This document shows, piece after piece, positions 20,801-31,376 of a DNA stretch of 64,000 nucleotides. A program made the position numbers and the translations under genes. The notes beneath the pieces were generated by a model. The model was not told the origin of the DNA and ran no database searches. It saw only the letters and a program-made list of their open reading frames with translations. The DNA comes from Urophycis tenuis (lineage: Eukaryota > Chordata > Actinopteri > Gadiformes > Phycidae): positions 732,840 through 796,839 of the forward strand of contig JAXIVH010000019.1 of the NCBI GenBank assembly GCA_036785325.1. The letters are read 5' to 3'. Each line of letters begins with the position of its first letter. The stretch's first letter is position 1.

Positions 20801-21818
20801 AGACATCACAAAGTCATGCTCAGGATGCCAGCAAACTCAGCGTCAACCACAGGTAGCTCCACCACACACCTGGGAGTGGTCTTCAACTGTGTGGCAGAGG
20901 GTTCACATCGACTACGCAGGTCCCTTTCTGGACAGAATGTTCCTAGTGGTCGTCAATGCATACTCTAAATGGCCTGAAGTGTTCCCTGTGAAGAATGCAA
21001 CATCAACAGTGACGATTGAAGTTCTTCGTACTCTGTTTGCTCGTGCTGGACTGCCACAGCAACTATTTAGTGACAACGGCAGCCAGTTTACTTCAGAGGA
21101 ATTTCAGATGTTCATGAAAGGAAATGGAATCAAGCACATTACCACCGTGCCATATCACCCTGCAACTAATGGGCTTGCAGAGAGATTCGTCCAGACCTTC
21201 AAGCAATCCATGAAAGCCATGGCGAACACCAAACTGTCCATATCAGCGAAACTGGCCAACTTCCTGTTGTCCTACCGCAACACCGAACATTCCACCACAG
21301 GTCAGACACCGTCCGTGCTGTTCATGGGAAGATCCTTAAGATCACGCCTGGACCTCCTGAAACCAGACCTGCACAGGGACGTGTCAAACAAACAAAGCAG
21401 TCAGATCAAAAAGCAATCACCACTGAGAACCTTCAACGTGGGTCATTCTGTAGATGCCGGAGATTATCGTCATGGGAGTCAGAAGTGGCAAACTGGTGAG
21501 ATAGTTTCCAAAACGGGCCCACTTACTTACACAGTAAGAGTACCACCTGGACTGATCTGGCGCAGACATGTAGATCAGTTACTGGACACTAGAACCCGTC
21601 ACATCACCAGAAATGACCAATGCTGTGATGCAGACAGTTCTAAGGACTTCGCATCGTTCACGCCAGGTGAACCACCGGATGAACCACCAGATGAGCTGAA
21701 TGCAGAGACTGCTCCAGCGACTGGTAGCTCAGCTGCTTCTCCCAGACCTGTTCTGGATATACCAGTACGGCGCTATCCTGAACGAGCGCGACGTCCTCCA
21801 CAGAGATTAGACTTGTAG
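17853..21818 (+). CDS. Gypsy Gag-Pol polyprotein (1321 aa)
   Basis: One frame encodes everything needed for retrotransposition. From the ATG at 17853 (MAGLVGQMDAF; the frame extends 11 codons further up without an ATG): a capsid-like Gag of about 190 residues; two zinc knuckles, the first FFRCGKKNHSPDEC with F where the leading Cys belongs, the second CNQCNRRGHIQKVC intact; an aspartic protease (LDTGSALS); reverse transcriptase with FSKIDLAQAY and catalytic YLDDILVTG; RNase H (LACDASPYGIGAVL); and an integrase with an HHCC finger (HDGHLG through CSGC) and a DDE set in HIDYAGPF, FSDNGSQFTS and GLAERFVQTF. No stop or frameshift is present. It lies directly between matched LTRs. All catalytic residues I can locate are kept, so the copy could be active apart from the altered knuckle. 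Confidence 0.95.
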   Translation: MAGLVGQMDAFDSTVEDWATYIERVELYILANKIENDRKVAVLLSVMGPKTYNLLRNLMSPNKPAGKPYEEIVKVLQEHLNPKPLVIAERFRFHNRNQKKNESVTEYIAELRRLSEHCEFKEGLSDALRDRLVCGLVHEGTQKRLLTEKDLTLVRALEIAVSMETAAKDAVELQKKTAPSSEYTVNKITTKRAEKMAVFFRCGKKNHSPDECWFKDKDCNQCNRRGHIQKVCKTKQKERKPNVQWRNKKVNELNEDNSNESNSDEYEQELACLELHSVKDSQQNVIWVTPEIEGQKLKMELDTGSALSIISYKDYKNKFAKMKLKHTSLTLKTYTGEKVSPLGKLKVEVKYEKTKRVLDLYVVQNDNVPLFGREWLRSIQLNWKSIKVMEMSTESTQATPARLRNLLDRFAPLFQDGIGTLAQIKAKVALTENAQPKFHKARNLPYALRPKVEAELKRLEDQGILSKVDWSEWATPIVPVVKKSGALRICGDFKVSLNPVLQADQYPLPRIEDIFASLAGGQHFSKIDLAQAYLQMELEEASKKYLTINTHKGLFQYNRLVFGIASAPAVWQRAIDQVLQDIPGTQCYLDDILVTGSDEHTHLTTLEAVLQRLSDFGLRVNKEKCEFFKDSIEYCGHKIDKDGLHKSQDKVDAVLKAPRPENVSQLRSFLGLVNYYGKFLPNISTVLHPLHSLLKVKTVWRWTKSCEQAFMAAKQLIISEKVLTHYNPNLPLRLACDASPYGIGAVLSHKMKDGSERPIAFASRSLNKAEQNYAQIDREGLSLVWGVKKFNQYLYGKHFTLITDHQPLVAIFNPSKSVPTMMAARLQRWSLFLGAHDYTIEFKGTKLHGNADGLSRLPHESGDKSVFSDPAELFHMTQMDNLPVTSLEVRRETGRDPTMVRVYDLTVKGWPQKGNADLPEYTNRREQLSVCQGCVMWGTRVIIPPKLRHRVLESLHDGHLGIVKMKSLARSHVWWPGIDHEIEDITKSCSGCQQTQRQPQVAPPHTWEWSSTVWQRVHIDYAGPFLDRMFLVVVNAYSKWPEVFPVKNATSTVTIEVLRTLFARAGLPQQLFSDNGSQFTSEEFQMFMKGNGIKHITTVPYHPATNGLAERFVQTFKQSMKAMANTKLSISAKLANFLLSYRNTEHSTTGQTPSVLFMGRSLRSRLDLLKPDLHRDVSNKQSSQIKKQSPLRTFNVGHSVDAGDYRHGSQKWQTGEIVSKTGPLTYTVRVPPGLIWRRHVDQLLDTRTRHITRNDQCCDADSSKDFASFTPGEPPDEPPDELNAETAPATGSSAASPRPVLDIPVRRYPERARRPPQRLDL

Positions 21819-22018
21819 CCTAGTTTAGTTAGTTTGAAAACATATGGCTTTAGAATAAGTACTTAAAGGATAACTGCGTTAATTGATAGCGTTCATGTAG
21901 AGTTATCACACTGAGCCTATAATTTGAAGCCTTAGTTTTATTTGCTAAGAAGAACACAGATAAATAATAGTACAGTGTTTAGCTTCTCTAGTGTATTTTA
22001 AAGCTAGAAGGGAGGAGT

Positions 22019-22207
22019 TGTTATGTTCATAGGAACTACGTTCTGTGTAGTAATACAGCCGTAATGAGCCGTGCACTGTGCGTAGTGATACAATATATAT
22101 GTACTGGAATAAATGCTGTATCTGTTTTTGAACCTTCCAAGAAGCCAGTAAAGTTACCTAAACAGCACACCGCTTTCCCTGTCTACTTTATTGATGAGAA
22201 CACAACA
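22019..22207 (+). repeat. 3' LTR of the Mag-like Gypsy
   Basis: Same length as the 5' LTR with one substitution, G to A at 22111. This creates an AATAAA-like signal (ggaataaatg) absent from the 5' copy. Confidence 0.95.
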
Positions 22208-22212
22208 CGGGG

Positions 22213-22434
22213 AAACACGGTTCTTACCGTAGCCGTGATCACCCACTCCATCACCCCAGCATGCCACAGCGATAATTCATAAGCACAACAGCACTTTACG
22301 ACCACCACGGGTGAAGTAACTTTTTATACATCAAGAATTTTATACTTTTATAATAAACGGGAACACCACCCAAAGAGAACCGATGCCTGGACCATTTGCT
22401 ACGCGTTAAGAACACTTGCCATCCATACCGAGGT
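22213..22434. other. No recognised feature
   Basis: Short intergenic stretch between the Gypsy target site and the 48-bp minisatellite. Confidence 0.5.
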
Positions 22435-23125
22435 TTATAGGATAGCCTCCACAGTCAGTAAGAACTGTTTCTAATTCAACTTGTTTATAGGATAGTCTCC
22501 ACACAGTAAGAACTGTTTCTAATTCAACTTGTTTATAGGATAGCCTCCACACAGTAAGAACTGTTTCTAATTCAACTTGTTTATAGGATAGCCTCCACAC
22601 AGTAAGAACTGTTTCTAATTCAACTTGTTTATAGGATAGCCTCCACACAGTAAGAACTGTTTCTAATTCAACTTGTTTATAGGATAGCCTCCACACAGTA
22701 AGAACTGTTTCTAATTCAACTTGTTTATAGGATAGTCTCCACACAGTAAGAACTGTTTCTAATTCAACTTGTTTATAGGATAGCCTCCAGACAGTAAGAA
22801 CTGTTTCTAATTCAACTTGTTTATAGGATAGTCTCCACACAGTAAGAACTGTTTCTAATTCAACTTGTTTATAGGATAGTCTCCACACAGTAAGAACTGT
22901 TTCTAATTCAACTTGTTTATAGGATAGCCTCCACACAGTAAGAACTGTTTCTAATTCAACTTGTTTATAGGATAGTCTCCAGACAGTAAGAACTGTTTCT
23001 AATTCAACTTGTTTATAGGATAGTCTCCACACAGTAAGAACTGTTTCTAATTCAACTTGTTTATAGGATAGTCTCCACACAGTAAGAACTGTTTCTAATT
23101 CAACTTGTTTATAGGATAGCCTCCA
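22435..23125. repeat. 48-bp minisatellite, about 14 copies
   Basis: Units read acagtaagaactgtttctaa, then ttcaacttgtttataggata, then gcctccac, with a few C/T and C/G variants. The 48-base period is a multiple of three and the minus strand lacks stops, which yields a 224-codon open frame of the 16-residue repeat VWRLSYKQVELETVLT. I treat it as a minisatellite, not a gene. Confidence 0.9.
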
Positions 23126-23317
23126 CAGTCAGTCAGTGCACACATCAGCTCAGCAGACAAGCCAAAAAACAGGGGAACTCCATTAGCACATCTGATCCAG
23201 ATCATCAAAACAGCAGCAGAGCCGACAGGAACCAGACAAACCAAACCAGTAAATTAACAGCGTCAATTCACGTCTGTCCACAAAATAAAAATAGTAAATC
23301 AATCTGGTTTCTTACCT

Positions 23318-25926
23318 TTAGGAGAACTGCTTCTTCCTTGATTTTGCCCTAGTAAAGGTGTCGACTACGTCCCCAAAGTCCAATTCTTTGACCAACTCCG
23401 ATTCAATGGTAAGCACTGAGAGTGCAGTCAAACGCTTCTGTGTCATTGTCGTCCTGAGCTCATTCTTCACTCGTTTCAATCGGGAGAATGACCTCTCACC
23501 TTCAGCATTTGTAACAGGCAGGGTTAGGAATATCCTGAGCGCAACAAAGACATTTGGAAACGTGCTTCGGAGGCCATGTCTGTGTAGAAGCTGTAGCATT
23601 ATCCTTGGAGAACAGAGTTTTTCTTCCTGGACGAAGGTCTTAAATTGGATGAGCTCTTCTCCAAAGTCTTTGTCCAGATCATCCGAATATATGGTGGAGA
23701 GTGCAGCAGCGCATTTACGCACACTATCACAGTCCGTGTCTGTGTTAAACAAAACACTAAACAGTTCGTTCAACTCTGTGTATGCGCCGATGCGTTTGGC
23801 AAGACAAGACAGCAACTTGTCTAAGATGACATAGTAGGTCTCCACCTTGAATCGTCTGCTGCCATGCAGGCCTAGTAGGGCATCGCTTTCTCCTGATTCA
23901 TCTGCAAAAGTTTTTCGTTTTTAACCCTTTGGGTCTCCTCCTCATATAGGCGACTAACTCCTTCAATTTCGCGAGCGGCATTTTCGTACCTCTCAAACTG
24001 ATCCCTCTGCGATGCCACATAAGAACACAGTGACTCAAAAAGACGTTCTGCAGTGTCTAAAGTGATATCATGCTTTTGCAAAGTCTCTGTAGTGGTCTTG
24101 AACCTGGATATGCTATCCCAAACAATTGTCATAATCGCGGTCTCCAATGTATCCAATTTATCGCAGAGTGATGTGGCCTCACGTCTGGCGTCCCCCTTTT
24201 CCTCCGGATCGTTGAAAAATCTGCCCAAAGCCTCTCTGATGGCCTTGTAGTTTTCTCTCAATGCCTTAGTCGAGTCTGCTCTGCATGTCCACCTTGTATT
24301 TGATAAGGGTTTAAGAGTCCTGATCACATCTGTGTTGTGGAACATTTTATCCCAGCGTTGTGTGGACTTCGCACAAAAAACTGAAGCAAGTCGAAGAAAT
24401 TCCTTGCATTTGGACAACTGTCCTCTCTGCTGTTCACCCCCACAAGATTGAGCGAATGTGCAGCACAGGGCACATAGTGAATTAGAGGATTTATTTTTTT
24501 TAAGATGAGCCTGAAGGCCATTGTATTTACCAGACATGTTACTGGCGTTGTCGTAACTTTGGCCTCTGCAATTCGATAGATCTAACTCAAGATCCTTTGT
24601 CATTTTCACGACACAATCAGCCAGGCGTGCTCCCGTGTGGCTATAAATAAGCTCGAAACCAACAAATCGCTCAACTATTTCGCCTTCATCACTGACACAT
24701 CTAAAGATAAATGTCAGCTGGTCAGTATGCGACATGTCGGGTGTTGAATCTGTGATGATTGAAAAATATTTGGCATACTGTAGTTCGGATGCAATCCTCT
24801 TCTTTACTTTCTCACCCATTAAACAAATCAGTTCATCACACACAGTAGATGACAAGTAAGACGTGGTGCCTCTTCCCTTTTGACCGTATTCATCCAAGTG
24901 CTGTTTTAAGAATGGATCAAACTCTGCAATGAGTTCCAACAGTCCGAGATAATTGCCTTTGCTCAATGATCCCAGAAGTTCGTCATCACCTCTAAACGCT
25001 AAACCTCTCACACTCAAGAATTTGATCACAGTCACAACACGCCGCAAAACCTCTCTCCAATATTTCGCCACATCATCTCTCTGTTGCCTGAGTAGGCCTA
25101 CGGCATCCACTGTGCCCACATTCCTTGTTCTCCTTAAAAAGGCTAACAAACTTTCACAATGGCTTGCACTTGTTTCATGAGCCGAAACTCGCTCAGGATG
25201 TTTCCAGTCAGAATATTCAGATGTAAAAGCATTTTGCTGCAAGGACAGCAATTTGCATGCAAAGCAATAAACCATGCCTGTTGAAGGCGAGTAAATTAAC
25301 CAATCTCTAGACACCAACTGCTTGTTTCGGAGGTGGCATTGCAAAAGATCATTTGTAAGAAATCACTTTTTCTTACCAGTGTCATCCCGTGCAGATGCTG
25401 GGTATTTAGCTGCCCGATTGTTAAAGGCGGCGGAACCATAGACTGTGGGCGGAACCTTTAGCAATATACAGTTCTCTCTTTAGTTCAGTTAGACCTCCCC
25501 ATAGTGCAGGATCAGTTGAGATGGAAAAATGTTCTACTGGCTTCGGCTGCGCACCTGGATTGACATCCCTAACGTCCTCGTCTTTCCCCGAGTCTTCCTC
25601 GTTGCCATCTTCTTGAAGTGCACTCTCATGTACCTGGCTGGAAGTGCCTTCGAACATGTCATCTTTCTCTTCCGTGTCTTCCTCGCTCCTATCTCCCTAA
25701 ACATTAAGAAGAGTATCTTCAATGCTCTGGTGGTCATCTACCCCACTAGCGCTAGCAGTACCCCCTCCGTTACCGTCTCCATTACTGGCTTCGGCGCTGC
25801 TAGTGACAGCAATTTGTCCCGACGTTGTTCTCACAAAAAACTTTCAATCACTGGGACATTTTGAAGAGTGGCAAGACGTCTCGAGTCTTTCACTTTCTTC
25901 AACTTCCTTTTTTTATAACCACTCAT
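23318..25926 (-). pseudogene. hAT transposase, ZMYM1-like (DUF4371 type), broken
   Basis: The minus strand encodes a hAT-family transposase of the kind annotated as zinc finger MYM-type 1-like. It starts MSGYKKRKLKKVKDSRRLA at 25926. A frameshift follows after VIESF, and a stop (25688 region) after TLLNV. Next comes EHFSISTDPALWGGLTELKR, another frame change near 25440, and a TGA after DDTGKKK. A long frame (25344-23872) carries the TTF-type finger (WLIYSPSTGMVYCFACKLL), the RNase H-like DUF4371 core (FSIITDSTPDMSHTDQLTF) and NTRWTCRADS. It is followed by a stop and a second frame (23845-23318) with the C-terminal hAT dimerisation motif LPVTNAEGERSFSRLKRVKN. At least four breaks make it inactive. 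I could not place its terminal inverted repeats. Confidence 0.85.
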
Positions 25927-26258
25927 TCGATGTCTGTCCATTTTCACTACTTTTTCTGTTGATATTTTGCGCATTCTTTTGGACTGACTCAACTCGGACG
26001 GATTTGGGGGGGGGGGGATGAGTGGTCATGTAATCTTGATTTGTTTATCATCATCATTATCATTATTATTATTTTTATGACAGTGTTCATAACGAGTAAT
26101 GTATGGCCTTTTAACAATTTCAAGTGAATAATATAACAATATATGAAAAATATTTTTAAAGCTTGTGTCATGTGGGGCCCCCCCACTGGTTGGGGCCCCT
26201 AGGCACTGGCCCAACGGCCCATATGGATAATGCGGCCATGCGCGCATGGGGTAGTCAG
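25927..26258. other. Leader of the hAT copy and low-complexity DNA
   Basis: Contains a G run (26007-26016), an ATT-rich tract and a GC-rich stretch with tggggcccccccactgg. No coding domain is seen. It ends at the target site of the next hAT element. Confidence 0.4.
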
Positions 26259-26623
26259 TAGTGTTGGGAAGACCAGGGGCCTCATGTACGAACGTTGCGT
26301 ACGCACAAAAAAATGGTGTACGTTCATTCTCACGGCAAAGTGCAGGGGCCTCATGTACTAACAATTGCGTGGATTTTCTACTGAAACATGGCGTACGCAC
26401 AAAGCCAGAAACCGCCGCACGCACAAAAAAATTCAGATGTATCAATCTGAGCGTACGCATGAACCCAAGCACATTTCCTTTGTACATACCAAATCAACGT
26501 GGAATTGAGCGCACGTGCACGAGTATCAGACTTCTCCCTGTCCACGCCCCTATTCAATTATTTTAATCATATTTAAATGAGCCCTGCATCAGGGATTCCC
26601 CTCTGTACGATCATAGAAAGAGA

Positions 26624-26959
26624 ATGAGCACATCTAAAAAGCGAAAATTTACCGAGTGCGAACTGGAGACTCTCCTGACTGAGGTGGAGGCTCGGAGGGT
26701 GGTTTTATTTGGCAGTTTGTCCTCCGGGATTAACAGCAAGCGGAAGAGGAGTGAGTGGGACAGCGTGTGTGAGGCGGTCAATGCTGTGGGTTCAGAGAGC
26801 CGCACACACGCTGAACTTAAAAAGAAGTGGTCAGATATAAAAATGGAAGTGAAAAGGAGGACTGCTGCCCACCGTCCCTTCATGAGACCTATTGCCCTCT
26901 CAACGACTAACCGAGTGCGGGTATGGAGGTCATTGTACCTTCGCTCTCGGTCAGTCTGA
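26624..26959 (+). pseudogene. Harbinger Myb/SANT-like protein, truncated
   Basis: The frame MSTSKKRKFTECELETLLTE onward is the trihelix Myb/SANT-like DNA-binding domain that Harbinger elements encode as a partner of the transposase, helping its nuclear import and end binding. Tryptophans sit at EWDSVCEAV and KKWSDIKMEVKRR. After KRRTAAHR (about 26873) the frame enters the antisense of the transposase gene, so the C-terminal half is lost. This junction is an internal deletion that joins the ends of the two convergent genes. Confidence 0.75.
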
Positions 26960-28044
26960 GGGTTGGTCAAAGGGGTCATAATAAGCCACGTCCTCAGTGG
27001 GTAGCCACGGTCGCCTGGGGTTAATTGAAAACAGGCAGTATAAGTAAACTGTATTTGTTGTTCCCATTTCTTAGTTTTATACACCACTTACATGGATCAC
27101 ACACTATTGTTATAAATTAATGCCGAAGGGCGCCGGGGCAAAGGTGGGGCTGATAATGACATTTCACACTTTATACGCACGGGTTTATTAACATGCGTAC
27201 TTTGCACACAGAGACAGGGGCTTGTACGAAAGATCCGAAGCTGTTGCTTAACCAGCGAATCAATCACACAAACAAGTAATGATGCTGTGAAGATAGGATA
27301 GTATTTGGGGACGTACACTCAATGCGCATCACGGGGATTAATATTAGCACAATTAAAAGAATACAATTACTCACCAAGAAGCCACCCATCGCGCACAATG
27401 CCAGCCTGCAGTCTGTTCCCAACTATGCTGTTACTCAGAATATATGAGTCGTGCGTTGAACCAGGCCACCTCGCTACAATGTTGGTTAATAACATTTGCG
27501 CATCACATATAATTTGTACATTTATTGAATGGAAATGTTTCCTGTTCACATATACAAATTCGTCATGTGATGGCGCTTTTATGGCAATGTGAGTGCAGTC
27601 GACAGCTCCGATTATATTAGGAAAACCGGCTCTCGCTGCAAATTGCGCTTTAATGTTGACCTGTTCAGCTGCATTGTATGGGAATGTTATATACCTGGCT
27701 GACAGGCGGATGAGTCCGGCCCACACGGCTGGCATGGCCCGGCTCAGGGTCGACTGGCATATACCCGATCGGTCGGCCAACTCTCTTTGAAACGCCCCGG
27801 TTGCCAGGAACCCCAAGGTACTAAGTACCTGTACGTGGACCGGCAGGGCATGGCTCCTTGCGGTGGCGCGCTCCAAGGCCGGCCGCAGCTCTGCACATAA
27901 CTCAAGCAGGATTGCCCGAGGGAATCGAAAGCGGCTGATGAGCCAATTGTCGTCCATTTCGAGAGGATCGTTTCTGTCTCGAAAGACACGCTCTCGCCTA
28001 ATTGCGCCATTCGCAATGTCCTCTAATAGCGCTAACGCAGCCAT
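26876..28044 (-). CDS. Harbinger (HARBI1-type) transposase, two exons, C-terminus lost
   Basis: Exon 1 (27375-28044) runs from MAALALLEDIANGAIRRERV to GWLLG and ends at a GTGAGT donor. Exon 2 begins at 27014 after TTAACCCCAG and continues in frame as DRGYPLRTWLIMTPL, giving the family's GWLLGDRGYPL junction. The three catalytic acids are visible: D in IGAVDCTHIAIK, D in WPGSTHDSYI, E in VVERAIGLMKGRW. Shortly after GRW (about 26880) the sequence crosses into the Myb gene, so the last part of the protein is missing. The enzyme would cut and paste the element with its Myb partner. Exon 1 is fully open, which suggests a fairly recent copy. Confidence 0.8.
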
Positions 28045-29994
28045 TGTTGTTGACGGAATTTTTGGGTGTGCTTTTATACCCAGTCATGTTATTGCAGACT
28101 TGTCGGTGTTGATTGTTCATCAGTGTTAATTGTTCACATGTCTCGAATGTGCACATCACTCAATCAACTACTATTTTACACATTCCTTTATTATGACAGT
28201 TTCCCAGCATTTAAATATTTTTATTTCTTATCTCTTATGTCCATCTACTGCGTAGAGTTGTCTGCCATGTAATAAGAATTTCATTGCTCTGACAAATTAA
28301 ACATGATGCTTTGATCACCTCTAAGTGTCGCCAAAGGGTCAACTGTTGTAGAAATGTGCGTACGCCAGCTCAAGAGTTGACGTGAGGCACGCAAATTTAT
28401 ACGGCCATTTCAGTCTTGATACATCTGCACTTTGCCGTGAGAATGAACGTACACCATTTTTTTGTGCGTACGCAACGTTCGTACATGAGGCCCCAAGTCT
28501 TTTTACTGAACCAGATCTTTTACTCTCGGACAGTAAATTGAACGAATCTTTGAACGAGTCATTTCGTTAATTTTGTTCATTTTTACAGCAGGTGGCGCTG
28601 TAGCCCTCTTGTGAGCATTGTAAAAAAGACTGCGGTTCTCAAACACTTAACAATGAAGGCAACATGGTTTACAGCTGACAAAGTTTACACAAAATGACAA
28701 GCAATTCAAACCATGTGAAAATCTAGGAAAGCAAATACACACCACAATGAAGTGACTTGTGTCCTGTATCCTCCCTGCCACTGTTGTTTGAAAGCACGAC
28801 CCCACAGTGACTGGGTAGCTGTCACGTGACAAATGAACGAGACCGATCCGAATGAATGAACGAGAACGAATCGTTCAGCCTGAGCTGCCTGTCACGTGAC
28901 AAATGAACGACTCGATGAACGAGAACGAATCGTTCAGCCTGAGCTGCCAGTCGCGTGACAAATGAACGACTCGATGAACGAGAACGAATCGTTCAGCCTG
29001 AGCTACCTGTCACGTGACTAATGAACGAGACCGAACCGTATGAACGATCTGGTGAACGAACTGTTACTGTCATGTGGCCAGGGAAGATACTGCATGGAAA
29101 TGAATCACTCACTGAACGAATCACTTACTGAGACAACTCATTACTCCCGAGTCATATCGAAGATGAATTCATATTGAACGAATCGTTCACGTTCGACACA
29201 ACACTAGTAGTCAGTGCATACAGAGGGAGGGGAGACAAGGCCGGGGGCAGAGTTCACCTGGTTCTGTAGCTGTGACAGGGCAGATGATAAAGATATGCAG
29301 TACGTAAGCAAGGCATCCTCACATAACTCTGTTGATGGGACCATCTTCCATCCTGGAGCTCCTGTACCTACAACAGGTGGGGAGGTGAACAATGTTTCAA
29401 AGGGTGACAGTCCTGTCTTTGTTGGCACTCTCATTCTCATGTACATGAGTGCCAATGGAAGCACCTTTGTCCCCCGGAGGTTTGTGTCTTTGCCAGTTTA
29501 GATGTCAGGGTAGCGTTCTCACGCTCCACTGCTCCTCCGCTCTGTGGGTGATGTGAGCAGTGGTACTTTAGGTGAATGCCTAGATGTCTGCCCATCTCTG
29601 TGATGGCCTCATTAACGACATGTGATCCATTGTGGCTCGACAATGGCGCTGCAATGCCCCATGGTGGCACAGTCTCTGTGAGCAGGGCCTTTGCCACCAC
29701 TCCTGCTGTAGCCTTAGAGGCTGGGAATGCTTCTACCCATTCTGACCACATGTCCACCATCACTAGACCATCCTTCTTACCTTCTGAGGGGCTCCGCTCA
29801 ATGAAATCCATCATAACATGTTCAAATGGTGGTGTGGGACTCTGTTATGGGGGGCGCAGATGACACAGCTTGACAATATTTTGGGGCATTTGAAATCCCT
29901 GTGTGTTCCAATCCTTTACTATTTGGTCCATCATCCCCCCTTTTGACACGTGGACCCGCCCACTATTGTCCTTTTGCACTTTTATTATTATTAT

Positions 29995-30362
29995 TACTAT
30001 TAGTATTATCAGTATTACCAGTAAATTCCCATCACCAGTAAATTCCTTATTGTCATTACTCACTACTGTTTGCACACAAGTAAGCATCTTCATGGTTACT
30101 TATGCCGTTATTCCTACCTCATATGACAGTAGATTTCGACATTGCACAATGCATATTTATTTTTATTGTCTTTTTTATCTTTTTGTCTTATCTGTATGTT
30201 TACTTTAGTTTTAGCATTTACTTTTAGTACTAGGAGTGTCTTGTCCTGCCTGTTGTGCCTGTGCACTTTATCTGTTTCACCGTGGGAGGGTGAGAAACGT
30301 CCTCTCCATTCCTTTGGATGTCTTGTGAAGGAATTGACAATAAAGCTACTTTGACTTTGAAT
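29995..30362 (+). mobile_element. LINE/SINE 3' tail inserted in the retroviral pol
   Basis: It interrupts the integrase finger and RNase H order and ends ttgacaataaagctactttg followed by acttt, the tail form of L2-like LINEs and their SINEs. It starts in a TTA-repeat tract. Exact borders are uncertain. Confidence 0.5.
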
Positions 30363-31137
30363 AGCGCAGCAATTTTGTCGTAGTGTGTGATACGTTTACC
30401 CCATGATGTCAGGAAACCACGATGACACCAGAGAGCACCAAAATCATGGACCAGGCCGAATGCGTCTGTGTAGATGGTTGCTGTTTTACCCTTCGCAGCC
30501 TTGCATGTCTCAGTCAACGCCACTAGTTCAGCCGCCTGCGCAGAGCAGAGTGAGGGGAGAGAGTTTGAATGACATCATGATCAGACACAGCAGCGTAACC
30601 GGCCTGAGATACACCTGTTCCCTGTGTCTAGAAGCTGAACCATCAACGTAGAACACAGTGGGTTGTTCCTGCATGTCAGGACGCAGAGTGCATGTTTGTT
30701 CTGGCACCGAGAGACAGCGGTGTGGCTCCCCGTCTCCTTCAGGCAGGAGCAAGGTGGCGGGACTCAAGACATTGCAACGGCGGAGGTGAACGTTAGGCGT
30801 GTCTAACAAAAGGGTGTGACACCTCAGCCACCTGGCTGCAGACAGGTGTGAAGTCTTCTGCTCCAGCAGGATCATTGAAACAGCGTGCAGGACAAGTAGG
30901 TGGAGGTCACTGTAACCCACAAGATCTCTGGATGTGAGTGAGGCCTTTTCTGCAGCTGCTACAGCGCGGAGGCAGTGATGAAGACCTGACACAACCGTGT
31001 CCAGCTTGGCAGAGAAGTAAGCCCCAGGACGTAGCCGGCCCCCGTGGGGCTGGAGATACAGCGATACCCTGCACCCCTCCTGCTCCTCAACCCTCTGGGT
31101 GAACCGCTCAGTGTGGTCAGGGATGACAAGTGTTAGA

Positions 31138-31307
31138 GAATAGAAATACTTTGTTGATCCCAAGCTGGGAAATTACAGCGTAGCAGCAGCATTATTATAC
31201 AAAGAATTAAAGAATGAAATGCAATGTAAAAAAAAAAGTAAGTATGTATAAAAAATATATTTAAAAAAATGTATAAATAAAAATAATTTTAGTGCAAGAT
31301 AAGAATA

Positions 31308-31375
<68 letters not shown>

Positions 31376-31376
31376 T
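31138..31376 (-). mobile_element. L2-like 3' tail with (TA)n
   Basis: The sequence tagaaatactttgttgatcc at its left side is the inverse 3' end of L2-type elements. The insertion includes a TA microsatellite (31318-31374) and separates reverse transcriptase from the connection domain of the retroviral remnant. Confidence 0.55.

Larger units (their letters stand above)
17396..22207 (+). mobile_element. Complete young Ty3/Gypsy retrotransposon (Mag-like)
   Basis: A 4.8 kb element with 189-bp LTRs that differ at one base (17488 G, 22111 A), a 5-bp target duplication CGGGG (17391-17395, 22208-22212), a purine tract AGAAGGGAGGAG before the 3' LTR, and an uninterrupted gag-pol frame. The near-identical LTRs and open frame point to a recent insertion. 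The single fused gag-pol and gag type resemble the Mag group of Gypsy elements; that placement is from memory of the family. Confidence 0.95.
26276..28494. mobile_element. PIF/Harbinger transposon with 69-bp perfect inverted ends
   Basis: The ends 26276-26344 and 28426-28494 are exact inverse copies over 69 bases, starting GGGGCCTCATGTACGAACG. A second, diverged GGGGCCTCATGTACTAAC end begins at 26345, directly inside the left arm. The interior holds both genes expected of Harbinger: a Myb/SANT-like protein (plus) and a DDE transposase (minus). I could not find a clear 3-bp target duplication. Confidence 0.85.
26259..29206. mobile_element. hAT element carrying a Harbinger insertion
   Basis: Termini TAGTGTTGGG and CAACACTA are flanked by a perfect 8-bp duplication GTAGTCAG (26251-26258, 29207-29214). 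The hAT's own sequence is about 17 bases on the left and 28495-29206 on the right. The right part holds 59-bp tandem units with gaacgaatcgttcagcctga and gtcacgtgac (28821, 28891, 28950, 29009). No transposase is left. Confidence 0.8.

Noticed and set aside
22406..23080. A 224-residue protein of 16-residue repeats
   Set aside because: It is a 48-bp minisatellite with a period divisible by three. No start context, splice site or related protein is known to me.
27593..28129. Plus-strand open frames across the Harbinger transposase
   Set aside because: Antisense of transposase exon 1, which has the catalytic motifs and proper splice sites.
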